Assembly: GCF_013415115.1 (NCBI RefSeq)
Contig: NZ_JACCDD010000006.1
Coordinates: 186,001-250,000, forward strand
Source: Vreelandella zhaodongensis
GTDB lineage: Bacteria; Pseudomonadota; Gammaproteobacteria; Pseudomonadales; Halomonadaceae
Reading direction: 5' to 3'
DNA length: 64,000 nt
Shown here: positions 30,488 through 37,737 of the stretch, one piece after another
How positions within the stretch are numbered: the first letter of the stretch is position 1
Layout: every line of letters starts with the position of its first letter
Program-made: the position numbers and the translations under genes
Notes under the pieces: generated by a model
Database searches by the model: none
Told to the model about the DNA's origin: nothing
The model's input: only the letters and a program-made list of their open reading frames with translations

Positions 30488-31618
30488 ATGAGTACTGTGC
30501 GGCGAAGTAATGAAGTTGACATCATTAGGATGGCCGCACTCATTGGTATATGTGTGGTGAATGTGCCGTTTATGGCATTGTCAGTAGAGTCTTTGTTTAC
30601 TCCGCCTGATGGTTTTTATGATAAGTCTGTGGGATTTCTCGTGGAGAGTTTTCTCCAGTTGAAGTTTTTTCTCCTATTCTCATTTATCTTTGGGTGGGGG
30701 ATGGCCATTCAATACAAGTCAGCAGAGTCGAAAGGGCAGTCATTTGCAAGACGTTATTTTCGAAGAATGATCGGATTGGCCATGTTAGGTATCGCCCATG
30801 CAATATTGGTGTTTAGTGGTGATATCTTATTTTTGTATGCACTTCTGGGCACATTTCTTTGGTTGATAAAAGACTTTACGCCTCGGCGATTAATAACCTT
30901 TGCGGCTTGGATGTTGCCATTAAGTATGATTTTTCTCACCATACTTGCGGTGCTCATTGACGCTGTGATGGCTGATAAAGCTATTTCATTTTCCGCGCTG
31001 GGAGGCGCAAGCCTTGGAGGCGGCTTTCTCGAAGCGACTCAGGCAAGATTTACGGACTGGCCTATCACATTTGGATTTTTAGTTCTCCTGCAAGGCCCAT
31101 TAGCTTTGGGTGCGTTTGCTGTGGGCTTAGCTGCCGCCAAAACAGACTTTTTCTCTGAAAACAGCGATGGATATAACCTGATTCAACAGCATTTGCCACT
31201 TCTAATCATTATCGCCTTACCGACGAACATTTTGTATGCAGCAGTCGTCGGCGGCATTGTGCCAGAGACTTACGAAATATTATCTTTACTCGGGTTTGTG
31301 TTAATAGCCATAGGTGCGCCTGCACTCTCATTGATTTATTTATACCTTTTCATTCGTCTTTCAAGAATGATTAAAATGCCGCATTTGCTGGTATTGGCTG
31401 GGCAAAACTCTCTGTCATCATATGTTGCTCAAGGGGTGCTGGCTGGATTTGTGTTCAGTGCCTATGGTTTGGGGCTGTTTAACTCGCTCGGCCATGCGGC
31501 TTTGATTCCGGCTTCTTTGATCATTGCTCTTATTGCCATGGTTTTTGTGGGTGTTTATGCCAAAATTTTCGGGCGAGGTCCATTAGAGCCGATTTTGCGT
31601 AAAATTAGTGGAAATTGA
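30488..31618 (+). CDS. Cassette 5: DUF418-type multi-pass membrane protein
   Basis: A 376-residue membrane protein with about nine hydrophobic segments. The start (NEVDIIRMAALIGICVVNVPFM) matches the conserved N terminus of DUF418 (YeiB-like) proteins, and the end contains LAGQNSLSSYVAQGV, the segment that defines the DUF418 C-terminal domain, then GRGPLEPILRKISG. Function is not established. The frame extends upstream to 30392 through the attC, but ATG 30488 with AAGGA upstream is correct. Confidence 0.85.
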   Translation: MSTVRRSNEVDIIRMAALIGICVVNVPFMALSVESLFTPPDGFYDKSVGFLVESFLQLKFFLLFSFIFGWGMAIQYKSAESKGQSFARRYFRRMIGLAMLGIAHAILVFSGDILFLYALLGTFLWLIKDFTPRRLITFAAWMLPLSMIFLTILAVLIDAVMADKAISFSALGGASLGGGFLEATQARFTDWPITFGFLVLLQGPLALGAFAVGLAAAKTDFFSENSDGYNLIQQHLPLLIIIALPTNILYAAVVGGIVPETYEILSLLGFVLIAIGAPALSLIYLYLFIRLSRMIKMPHLLVLAGQNSLSSYVAQGVLAGFVFSAYGLGLFNSLGHAALIPASLIIALIAMVFVGVYAKIFGRGPLEPILRKISGN

Positions 31619-31623
31619 TGGCG

Positions 31624-31700
31624 GAATAACCAGTGGCTACATAGGAAGTCAAAAGCTCCGCTGCACTCTGCTTTTGCTTGCTATGAGCCAGGCGTTAAAT
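31624..31700 (+). other. attC: attC site 5
   Basis: R'' GAATAAC near 31624-31630 and R' GTTAAAT at 31694-31700. TGGCTACATAG pairs with CTATGAGCCA, and AAAAGC with GCTTTT inside. The core boxes are less complementary than in sites 1-4. Confidence 0.65.
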
Positions 31701-31713
31701 TCTAGATGAACAT

Positions 31714-31836
31714 ATGGCACTTCCGAGCTATAAGGACATTACCGAGCTAATTAAAAGAAAGAGCGACAGCTTTTACTCGTGTACAGGGATTCAAGTTATT
31801 GGTTTAGCATGCTTGCATCCTGTAATAAGGCACTGA
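31714..31836 (+). pseudogene. Short frame, possible truncated cassette gene
   Basis: A 40-codon frame starting 14 bases after a core site. Its N terminus MALPSYKDITELIKRK resembles the start of a longer family (MALPxxKDIxxLIKKG) that I recall, but the rest does not match and the frame stops early. Probably the 5' remnant of a deleted cassette fused to the next gene. Confidence 0.3.
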
Positions 31837-31921
31837 GCCAGCTTTCTGAGCTTGTCGCGCTCCGTGAGGGGGGACTCCGCAGCTCGACAAAACCATTATT
31901 GGCCTCTAGGCGGAGATTCCA

Positions 31922-32872
31922 TTGCATACAGAAGACGTCGTCTTTTTATCAGAGGGCACATCCCTTGCTGGCACACTGACGCTGCCCTCAGATATCGTAG
32001 CTTGCCCATGCGTGATCATGGTTCATGGCAGCGGTCCACAAGACCGTGACGGGAATATATCTGGATTTAATGTCCAGGTTTTTAAATTTTTAGCTGAGCA
32101 TTTTGCAGAGAATGGTATCGCCGCGTTGAGATACGATAAGCGAGGCTGCGCTCAAAGCGATGGAAGCTTTAAAGAGTCAGGGTTGAGTGAAATGGTTAGT
32201 GATGCCTGCTCAGCTATAGACTATGCCCGTCAACGGGTCGAAATTGATAAAAAATGCATGTATGTGCTTGGGCATAGTGAGGGTGCAGTATTGTCCCCTG
32301 AAATTGGTTTAAAAAGGCCAGATATTGCAGGGATCATTATGTTATGCGCGAGTTTGCGTAGCTTTGAAGAAGATTCCATTAAAAATGCCGAGGTGCTTAA
32401 TCGGGATTTAGAAAAAATGGTAGGAATAAAAGGGTGGTTGGCCAGGCTGCTCTTTTATACAAAAGATCCCCAAAAAACCATGGTAGATCTCAGGCGAAAG
32501 GTGGAGAAAACAAAAGCCAAGCAAATATGGGTCTCTTTTTCTCGGGTTAGTACCAAATTTTATAGAGAGACATTTAACTACGATGTTAAATCGTACTTGA
32601 ACCGGAATAAGCTCCCCATTTTGGCTATTGGTGGTAGCAAAGATTTTCAGTGTCATCCTGATGACACCCGTCAAATACCATTAACAACAGCAAGCGAAGT
32701 CACAGTTCGTATTATTGAAAACATGGATCACATGCTTCGAAATCAAGAAGGTGAGCCTACTTTGCTTAGCTATAGAAACGCAGGCAAAACACCAATAGTG
32801 CAAGAAGTCAAAGAGCAGGTTAGCAACTGGGTCAAGCTCAAAAGCGAACAAGCGATTGCACCGGAAAAATAA
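31922..32872 (+). CDS. Cassette 6: alpha/beta hydrolase
   Basis: A 316-residue soluble hydrolase. The oxyanion-hole region reads VIMVHGSGPQDRDGN, the nucleophile elbow GHSEGA near residue 119, a candidate acid near GGSKDFQ (about residue 240), and the His near NMDHML. This matches the dienelactone-hydrolase-like/prolyl-peptidase superfamily; substrate unknown. The only start after the upstream stop at 31907 is TTG 31922, preceded by GGCGGAG. The stop lies in an R'' box (AAATAAC). Confidence 0.75.
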   Translation: MHTEDVVFLSEGTSLAGTLTLPSDIVACPCVIMVHGSGPQDRDGNISGFNVQVFKFLAEHFAENGIAALRYDKRGCAQSDGSFKESGLSEMVSDACSAIDYARQRVEIDKKCMYVLGHSEGAVLSPEIGLKRPDIAGIIMLCASLRSFEEDSIKNAEVLNRDLEKMVGIKGWLARLLFYTKDPQKTMVDLRRKVEKTKAKQIWVSFSRVSTKFYRETFNYDVKSYLNRNKLPILAIGGSKDFQCHPDDTRQIPLTTASEVTVRIIENMDHMLRNQEGEPTLLSYRNAGKTPIVQEVKEQVSNWVKLKSEQAIAPEK

Positions 32873-32910
32873 CTCGCTGGCGTTCGCTGTGTTCCGGTGA
32901 GTAAAGCGTT
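32867..32910 (+). other. attC: attC site 6, interrupted by an IS remnant
   Basis: R'' AAATAAC at 32867-32873 covers the hydrolase stop. CTCGCTGG and CCGGTGAG form imperfect arms. The R' box is cut: GCGTT at 32906-32910 meets the IS end, and GTTAGGA continues at 33601-33607. Confidence 0.55.
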
Positions 32911-33600
32911 GAGGCTGTATAAAAAAAACTCTGACACCTAAGTGTTGGTAGGATCGAGGAAACAAACGAGGAGTGGTCAGCATGCTGCGCTTCAAGGCTT
33001 ATAACTACGATCAGAACGCCATGGTGGTGATCAACTACCAAGATCAGCTCCAGCCGTGAAATGCAGTGGAGCTGCGAGACCAATATTATTTTTTCAAAGA
33101 TATCCGACGGGCTAAGACGATTCTCGCTAGATGCCGCCATGAACAAAGTGGGCCGTTTCCTAAAGACGCACAGCCAAAGAATAGGCCAGGGGAAGCGGAT
33201 CAAGGAAGTGAAGAGCAATCTGACCGATAACGAAAGTGCCAAAATGACGACCAGTAAGGGCACGATTCAGGGCTATGACGGTGTAGCTACGGTGGATAAG
33301 AAACATCAGATCATCATCGACGCTCAGACTTTTGGTGAAGGCCAGGAACATCGCACCCTGAAGCCAGTCCTAGAGCAGGTTGAAGCGAGCTTTAAGAAGC
33401 TCTGAGAATATCTACCAAAAAGACACCTCGTCACCGCCGATACTGGCTTTGCGAATGACAAATTTATTAGGAATGAATTTGCTCAGCCGCAGGCCTAAAA
33501 TGGCTAGACGCCGACATTAATCTCCAGTCAGATGACAGGCTGGGTAAATAAGGACAACAGGCGGTGGAGATGGCTCGAAATCGGGTTTTTCTACAGCCCC
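32911..33600 (+). mobile_element. IS1182-like element, internally deleted
   Basis: A 690-base remnant. Its ends are inverted: GAGGCTGTATAAAAA at 32911-32925 and, read on the minus strand from 33600, GGGGCTGTAGAAAAA. GTT flanks both ends (32908-32910 and 33601-33603). Inside are transposase fragments. Complete IS1182-family elements are usually about 1.5 kb or more, so at least half is missing and the element is immobile on its own. Confidence 0.75.
32982..33500 (+). pseudogene. Transposase fragments (IS1182-like)
   Basis: Three pieces in different frames. The first (32982-33059) reads MLRFKAYNYDQNAMVVINYQ, like the N terminus of IS1182-family transposases. The second (from about 33073 to 33405) has SKISDGLRRFSLDAAMNKV and then NLTDNESAKMTTSKGTIQGY, the conserved DDE-region block. 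The third, after 33440, continues TADTGFANDKF. Stops and deletions separate them. Confidence 0.8.
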
Positions 33601-33614
33601 GTTAGGAACCTATA

Positions 33615-33995
33615 GTGTTTAGTTTACTCCCGCTACTACTATTTCTGATATTTTCTGTGAAAACCATGAGGCTCGTTTGGAGCCAGTCCGAGTCCTACCG
33701 AGAATTTGGAAGGGGGGCGTGCCGTCCGATAATGCTACTCGCATTAATACCACTCGGCCCATTGGTGTTAATTATCATGCCTTATTTTGTCGGCGCAATA
33801 CCGGCCTCGATAGTGGCAATTGCGTGCTCTGCTCCCGCGTTAATCACCTTTCGCAAGCATGTTGGTATATTTGATCTTTCAGGCACAAGCCGAACCGAGG
33901 GAGCTCTGCAATCCGCCCACATGGGATTTGCCTTAGCGATGGTAGGCCTACTCTACGTAGGTGCATTCTTGGCCTTTTCAATTGTGGCGGGGTGA
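33615..33995 (+). CDS. Cassette 7: small membrane protein, unknown
   Basis: A 126-residue protein starting at GTG 33615, eight bases after the core box, with AGGA in the core overlap serving as ribosome binding site. It has an N-terminal helix (FSLLPLLLFLIFSV), a central hydrophobic hairpin (ACRPIMLLALIPLGPLVLIIM to IVAIACSA) and a C-terminal helix. I recognise no family. Confidence 0.55.
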   Translation: MFSLLPLLLFLIFSVKTMRLVWSQSESYREFGRGACRPIMLLALIPLGPLVLIIMPYFVGAIPASIVAIACSAPALITFRKHVGIFDLSGTSRTEGALQSAHMGFALAMVGLLYVGAFLAFSIVAG

Positions 33996-34090
33996 TCTCC
34001 CAGAAAGTACCTACTTCATACAGAATGGTGAGGGTCAGCATACGGCCAACGCCAAGAGTGGTTTGTCGCTCCCGATGTGTTGCAGAGTAT

Positions 34091-34282
34091 TTAGCCTTCT
34101 TCAACAACGTATTTCTCGAACTCCGCGGTTGGTTTAATAGGGTGGTAGCAGTAAACGATGACGCCAGAGGGATCAATCAGGCCAAACCCCCTGTCTCCCC
34201 ATGGATGATCTTCCAACGGTACCGTTGCTGTCAGGCCTGCTTGGGTTAACTGGGAGTGGAGTTCATCGGCGTCGTTTAACCG
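34091..34282 (-). pseudogene. VOC (glyoxalase/bleomycin-resistance) fragment, antisense
   Basis: The minus strand encodes LNDADELHSQLTQAGL and then HPWGDRGFGLIDPSG and YCYHPIKP to a stop at 34091. This is the C-terminal half of a vicinal-oxygen-chelate protein with the WGDRGFGLIDPSG hallmark. No start codon; a stop lies at 34283-34285. It opposes the array direction and is a dead remnant. Confidence 0.7.
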
Positions 34283-34306
34283 CTACAAGTCTGTGTGCAT
34301 GCAAAT

Positions 34307-34321
34307 AGCGTTTGCTATTTA
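34307..34321. repeat. Short hairpin in a gene-free stretch
   Basis: AAATAGC, GTTT loop region, GCTATTT. A plus-strand GTTTAAC at 34274-34280 fits the R'' consensus, so a worn attC may lie here, but no R' partner was found. Confidence 0.3.
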
Positions 34322-34485
34322 TTGGGATTCGAAAAAACATAAAATCAAGTGCTTGGCGGATGCAGGCCCTGGGTGAAGTACACTAAGGTTTATATTTTCG
34401 CAATTACAGAGGTGGTTGTCTTCGGTGAGTGGCTGCAGCATCAATTATATTTGATGCTAATGGCTGCGCTGCAACTGAGCTCATC

Positions 34486-34492
34486 GTTAGTA
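34486..34492 (+). other. Possible cassette core site GTTAGTA
   Basis: GTTAGTA followed by AACAAAAGGAG lies 20 bases before the next gene. The preceding 70 bases contain AGCATCAA/TTTGATGCT arms but no clear R''. Probably a worn boundary. Confidence 0.35.
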
Positions 34493-34511
34493 ACAAAAGG
34501 AGACCGTCAAT

Positions 34512-34985
34512 TTGCCTGTCCGTGAAGCTAGGGAAGCTGATCTGAAAGCCATTTGTCAGCTTTCTAATGAGATTAATGGCACTCACTATGCGCATATGCC
34601 GAATGACTTCGCCAAGCCAGATGGAAGCAATCGTGATGAGCCATACTGGCAGAGTTTCATGAACAGGGATGACTCTGCGGTTTTTGTGACAGAGAACAAT
34701 GGCGTATTAACAGGCGCCGCGGCTGTGGTGGTATCAACATCGACGCCATACCCGTTTCTCACTGCTCGGCCCCGTGGGCACGTCGCCACAATAGTCGTGG
34801 CCGAAAGCCATCGTGGAAGGGGCTTAGGCCGAGTGCTTATGTCGGCTGCTGAGACTTATGCAAAAGAGAAAGGTGCTGAAGATATCAAGCTAGAGGTAAT
34901 GGCGTTCAATGCTGACGCTTTAGATTTCTATAGAGAGCTGGGCTATGGCAACTTTTCGTTCCGGCTTTCAAAGACTTTGCCCTGA
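34512..34985 (+). CDS. Cassette 8: GNAT acetyltransferase
   Basis: A 157-residue N-acetyltransferase. The acetyl-CoA-binding motif is VVAESHRGRGLGRVLMSAAE (Q/RxxGxG/A type), followed by the C-terminal NADALDFYRELGY. The start is TTG 34512 with AAGGAGA eight bases upstream; no ATG fits. Substrate unknown; GNATs are frequent integron cargo, including drug-modifying enzymes, but nothing here identifies a drug. Confidence 0.8.
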   Translation: MPVREAREADLKAICQLSNEINGTHYAHMPNDFAKPDGSNRDEPYWQSFMNRDDSAVFVTENNGVLTGAAAVVVSTSTPYPFLTARPRGHVATIVVAESHRGRGLGRVLMSAAETYAKEKGAEDIKLEVMAFNADALDFYRELGYGNFSFRLSKTLP

Positions 34986-35056
34986 CAAGCGCAATAGTCG
35001 TATTGGCGTCTCCATTGTGGTTGCATCTCCGCAGACAAGCCGTACGTATTAACAGC

Positions 35057-35063
35057 GTTATAT
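35057..35063 (+). other. Possible cassette core site GTTATAT
   Basis: AGCGTTATAT 15 bases before the next start codon fits a GTTRRRY-like core. A convincing attC stem was not found in the 70 bases upstream. Confidence 0.35.
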
Positions 35064-35077
35064 TTTTGGAGTAGTTC

Positions 35078-35419
35078 GTGCCACATTGCATTGTTGAACA
35101 TTCAGCTTCATTGGACGGCGAGTTGATCTTGCCATTGGTATTTTCAGGTGCCATGAAGTCGGCGCTATTTGAGGCTGATGGCAGTGACATAAAAGTAAGG
35201 TCAATCGCTTACCAACGCTACCTGACGGGGCAGGCCGCGTCAGACTTTGTTCATGTGGTGTTAAAAATTCTGGCAGGTAGAACGCTTGAACAGAAACAGA
35301 TGCTTTCAACGTCAGTATTAGCGAAGCTCAAAAAACTTGAGCTTCCACGTTGTTCGTTAACCGTCGAGGTTGTGGATATTGAGCGTGCCAGTTATTCAAA
35401 GTGGGTTAGTGAGTCATAG
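35078..35419 (+). CDS. Cassette 9: CHMI-type tautomerase
   Basis: A 113-residue protein of the 5-carboxymethyl-2-hydroxymuconate isomerase family. It begins GTG-CCA, so after Met removal the N terminus is Pro, the catalytic base of the tautomerase superfamily; this fixes the start. The body follows the family: PHCIVEHSASL, LFEADGSDIKVRSIAYQRYLTG, FVHVVLKILAGRTLEQKQ and SLTVEVVDIERASYSK. No other genes of homoprotocatechuate breakdown are near, so its substrate may differ. GGAG lies six bases upstream. Confidence 0.82.
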   Translation: MPHCIVEHSASLDGELILPLVFSGAMKSALFEADGSDIKVRSIAYQRYLTGQAASDFVHVVLKILAGRTLEQKQMLSTSVLAKLKKLELPRCSLTVEVVDIERASYSKWVSES

Positions 35420-35475
35420 CTAGATGAGGCATGTGGCCACTACAATGCTCACAAGTTCGTACATCTTAAACGGGC

Positions 35476-35482
35476 GTTAATC
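35476..35482 (+). other. Possible cassette core site GTTAATC
   Basis: GGGCGTTAATC lies 17 bases before the next gene. Upstream, TAGATG with CATCTTA and GGCAT with ATGC give a partial stem; R'' is not recognisable. Confidence 0.35.
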
Positions 35483-35498
35483 AGAATTAGAGAACCAT

Positions 35499-35864
35499 AT
35501 GAGCACTAAGAAATATCTCGTTGTTAGTCCACATGAAAGTGAGTTTCCTAACCCAATCACCTTCAGAAAAGGTGACTCTCTTGTTGTTGGCGAGGAGTAT
35601 GAGGGAGCTGAAGAGTGGGATAACTGGTTCTTCTGCAGTTCTCCCGGGCAGGAACCAGGCTGGGTGCCTGGGCAAGTTATTGAGCGACAGGAAGGTTCAG
35701 TTGGGCGTGCACGTGATAACTACACAGCTAGATAGCTTAATGTGCTGGCAGGTGAACTGCTAATGGGTAAACGGATGTTGAACGGCTGGTTATGGTGTGA
35801 AAAACCTACCAGTACAGAATCGGGGTGGGTTCCATTAGAGAATTTGGAAGAGGCTGTGGAGTAG
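35499..35864 (+). pseudogene. Cassette 10: double-SH3-like protein interrupted by an in-frame TAG
   Basis: The frame from ATG 35499 runs to 35864 (121 codons) with one internal TAG at 35733. The first part contains an SH3-like fold (ITFRKGDSLVVGEEY, then NWFFCSSPGQEPGWVPGQVI) and NYTAR before the stop. The same frame then gives LNVLAGELLMGKRMLNGWLWCEKP and GWVPLENLEE, the second SH3 repeat. Both repeats keep the Trp-Gly-Trp-Val-Pro signature, so this was one gene; the stop is probably a GAG-to-TAG change (TARE). A truncated 78-residue product could still be made. Confidence 0.75.
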
Positions 35865-35911
35865 TGTCCAAGGCCGCGCGTGCAGCCTGCATTGTTCATA
35901 AGGAGCAAGCA

Positions 35912-36412
35912 GTGAGTTCTTACGGAACGTTGATATTCTTCTGTGGAAAGATGGGCGCTGGGAAAAGCATGTTGTCTGCAAGTATTGCTCGTGAGCGCGG
36001 AGCGGTGCTTTTTTCAGAAGACGAATGGTTAGCTGCTCTTTTCCCTGGCGACATCAATAATTTCAACGACTACATCAGTTACTCATCACGCCTTAAGCCA
36101 TTGCTCAGAACACATGTTGAGCAAATACTCATGGCCGGTACCACTGTGGTTCTCGACTTCCCCGGCAACACTAGGAAGCAAAGGGCATGGTTCAAGGATA
36201 TATACTCGCAATGCCAGATACCTCACGAACTGCACTATGTGGTGGCGGATGATGAGATTTGTCTAAAACAGCTGAAACAGCGGCAAAAGGAACAACCTGA
36301 ACGAGCACAGTTCGACACTGAGGAGGTCTTCAGGATGGTGACGGGTTACTTTGAGCCACCCGAAGAATCAGAGGGGTTCAATATCTTAATGGTAGAGCGG
36401 GAGCTCGCATAA
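35912..36412 (+). CDS. Cassette 11: P-loop kinase-like ATPase
   Basis: A 166-residue AAA_33/zeta-toxin-like nucleotide kinase. The Walker A motif is FFCGKMGAGKSMLS near residue 12, followed by LFSEDEWLAALFPG, a typical lid/substrate segment, VVLDFPGNTRKQR, and a helical R-rich region KQLKQRQKEQPERAQFDTEEVFRMVTGYFEPP. GTG 35912 with AAGGAG six bases upstream is the likely start; the frame extends to 35825 without support. Many members phosphorylate small molecules or act in toxin or stress pathways; the role here is open. The stop is inside GCATAAC, an R''-like box. Confidence 0.75.
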   Translation: MSSYGTLIFFCGKMGAGKSMLSASIARERGAVLFSEDEWLAALFPGDINNFNDYISYSSRLKPLLRTHVEQILMAGTTVVLDFPGNTRKQRAWFKDIYSQCQIPHELHYVVADDEICLKQLKQRQKEQPERAQFDTEEVFRMVTGYFEPPEESEGFNILMVERELA

Positions 36413-36452
36413 CGCTGTCGACCTCTCTTTAAGCGTTCGTCGAAAGTTAAAC
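36408..36452 (+). other. Worn attC-like element
   Basis: GCATAAC over the stop codon, TGTCGA paired with TCGTCGA, and GTTAAAC at 36446-36452. It is short (about 45 bases) and imperfect. Confidence 0.35.
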
Positions 36453-36460
36453 TGCTTACA

Positions 36461-36492
36461 TGAGGGCAAGCAATGTCACCAGCTTGCCCTCA
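36461..36492. terminator. Perfect 11-bp hairpin
   Basis: TGAGGGCAAGC and GCTTGCCCTCA around a ten-base loop, just beyond the end of the minus-strand GST fragment. No T-run. Confidence 0.45.
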
Positions 36493-36497
36493 GAAGC

Positions 36498-36728
36498 TTA
36501 CTCTTCTGTGATCGGAGTGTGGCTCGGTTGAGACGCTACCCGATTCAGCCATCGGCAAACGTTGGGATAATCTGACAATGTGAATCCGCCATCTTCTGCT
36601 GCATGGGTATAGGCGAAGAGGGCGATATCCGCGATGGTGTAGCGATCTGCGACGAACCAGTCATGTTGTGCCAAGTGATCGTCCATTACCGCTAGTGCTT
36701 CGCGCCCCAGTTCTTGTTTTCCTGCGAG
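36498..36728 (-). pseudogene. Glutathione S-transferase C-terminal fragment
   Basis: The minus strand encodes LAGKQELGREALAVMDDHL and then DWFVADRYTIADIALFAYTHA, the C-terminal helical domain of a GST, ending normally at 36498. It has no thioredoxin-fold half and no start; the frame breaks at a stop at 36729-36731, next to a core-like GTTAGCT (36737-36743). A truncated remnant, opposite to the array. Confidence 0.75.
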
Positions 36729-36765
36729 CTATAAAGGTTAGCTGCACATCGATTTTGAGGTGATT

Positions 36766-37098
36766 ATGAAAGAAATTGCTATGACAGAAATCGCCAACAC
36801 ACCAGAGCCTCCTTACTATGCGGTTATTTTCAGCAGCCATCGTACGGATGTGGCCGAGGGATATGCGGAAATGGCTGACCGAATGGTGGCACTCGCATCA
36901 GAGCAACCAGGGTTTCTGGGTATTGAGACTGCCAGGGAGGGGGTGGGCATTACGGTATCTTACTGGAAAAGCCTCGAGGCGATTAGCCATTGGAAAAGGA
37001 ACGCTGAGCACCGAGAGGCCCAGCGACTTGGCCACGAACGGTGGTATTCCAGCTTTCGGGTTAGGGTGGCGAAGGTTGAACGTGAATACGGTATTTAA
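36766..37098 (+). CDS. Antibiotic biosynthesis monooxygenase (ABM) domain protein
   Basis: A small dimeric-barrel protein of about 110 residues. The core reads TPEPPYYAVIFSSHRT, YAEMADRMVALASEQPGFLG, GITVSYWKSLEAISHWKRN and ends RVAKVEREYG, matching ABM-fold enzymes, possibly haem-degrading or quinol-oxidising. GAGG lies five bases before ATG 36766; ATG 36781 (MTEIANTPEPP) better fits the family's usual start. It follows a GTTAGCT core-like site. Confidence 0.8.
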   Translation: MKEIAMTEIANTPEPPYYAVIFSSHRTDVAEGYAEMADRMVALASEQPGFLGIETAREGVGITVSYWKSLEAISHWKRNAEHREAQRLGHERWYSSFRVRVAKVEREYGI

Positions 37099-37108
37099 CC
37101 ATAGCGCT

Positions 37109-37669
37109 ATGTTGCAAGGGCTAGTAAAGATGGATGAAGAGGAATCCCTAGAGAGAGCGATTGATGAGGAAGTGGTGATCCTCCCCTATGACGCGAAATG
37201 GCAACGAATATTCGAGGAGGAGCGAGATCGTCTGTTGCATTTGCTTCCAGGTGATTTTTTGGCGGTCGAGCACTTTGGTAGCACGGCCGTACCAGGCCTT
37301 GCTGCCAAGCCGGTTATCGATATCTTGGCAGGTGTGGATTCGATGTCACGTGCTGATGAATTAATGGAGCCGTTGTGCCATGCAAGCTATGCAACATCGA
37401 TGGAGTTCAATGCCTCGTTAGTTGGTCGGCGTTGGCTTATGCGGTGGGCCGAGGGGCGTAGAACGCATCATTTACACCTCATGGTCTACGGTAGTCGAGA
37501 ATGGGATCAGCGTTTGGCATTTCGGAACATACTTCGCACCCATCCTGAGCTAGCCCAGCGGTATGAGAAGAATAAGCGGTTATGGGCAGCAGAATTCCGG
37601 TTAGATAGAGAAGCATATACGGCTGCCAAAGCAGGTTTTATCCTGCAGGCATTGAAAAATGCAGCATAA
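37109..37669 (+). CDS. GrpB/UPF0157 family nucleotidyltransferase-fold protein
   Basis: A protein of about 186 residues of the GrpB (UPF0157) family: VVILPYDAKWQRIFEEERDRL, then VEHFGSTAVPGLAAKPVIDILAGV, whose GSTAVPGLxAKPxIDI motif is diagnostic, and HHLHLMVYGSREWDQRLAFRNIL. It has a minimal nucleotidyltransferase fold; substrate unknown. ATG 37109 or 37130 may start it; the latter has AAGGG upstream. The frame continues upstream only as a shadow over the ABM gene. The stop lies in GCATAAC, like a cassette R''. Confidence 0.82.
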   Translation: MLQGLVKMDEEESLERAIDEEVVILPYDAKWQRIFEEERDRLLHLLPGDFLAVEHFGSTAVPGLAAKPVIDILAGVDSMSRADELMEPLCHASYATSMEFNASLVGRRWLMRWAEGRRTHHLHLMVYGSREWDQRLAFRNILRTHPELAQRYEKNKRLWAAEFRLDREAYTAAKAGFILQALKNAA

Positions 37670-37737
37670 CTAGCCCAGGCTAAGTGGCTGCTTGTACCTG
37701 TCGCTATAAATTTTGTGATTTAAAAAGGATGATGGGA

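Noticed and set aside
34421-34492. Full attC before the GNAT cassette
   Set aside because: Arms exist, but no R'' box; listed only as a possible core site.
36818-37108. N-terminal extension of the GrpB-like protein
   Set aside because: It is a shadow frame over the ABM gene.
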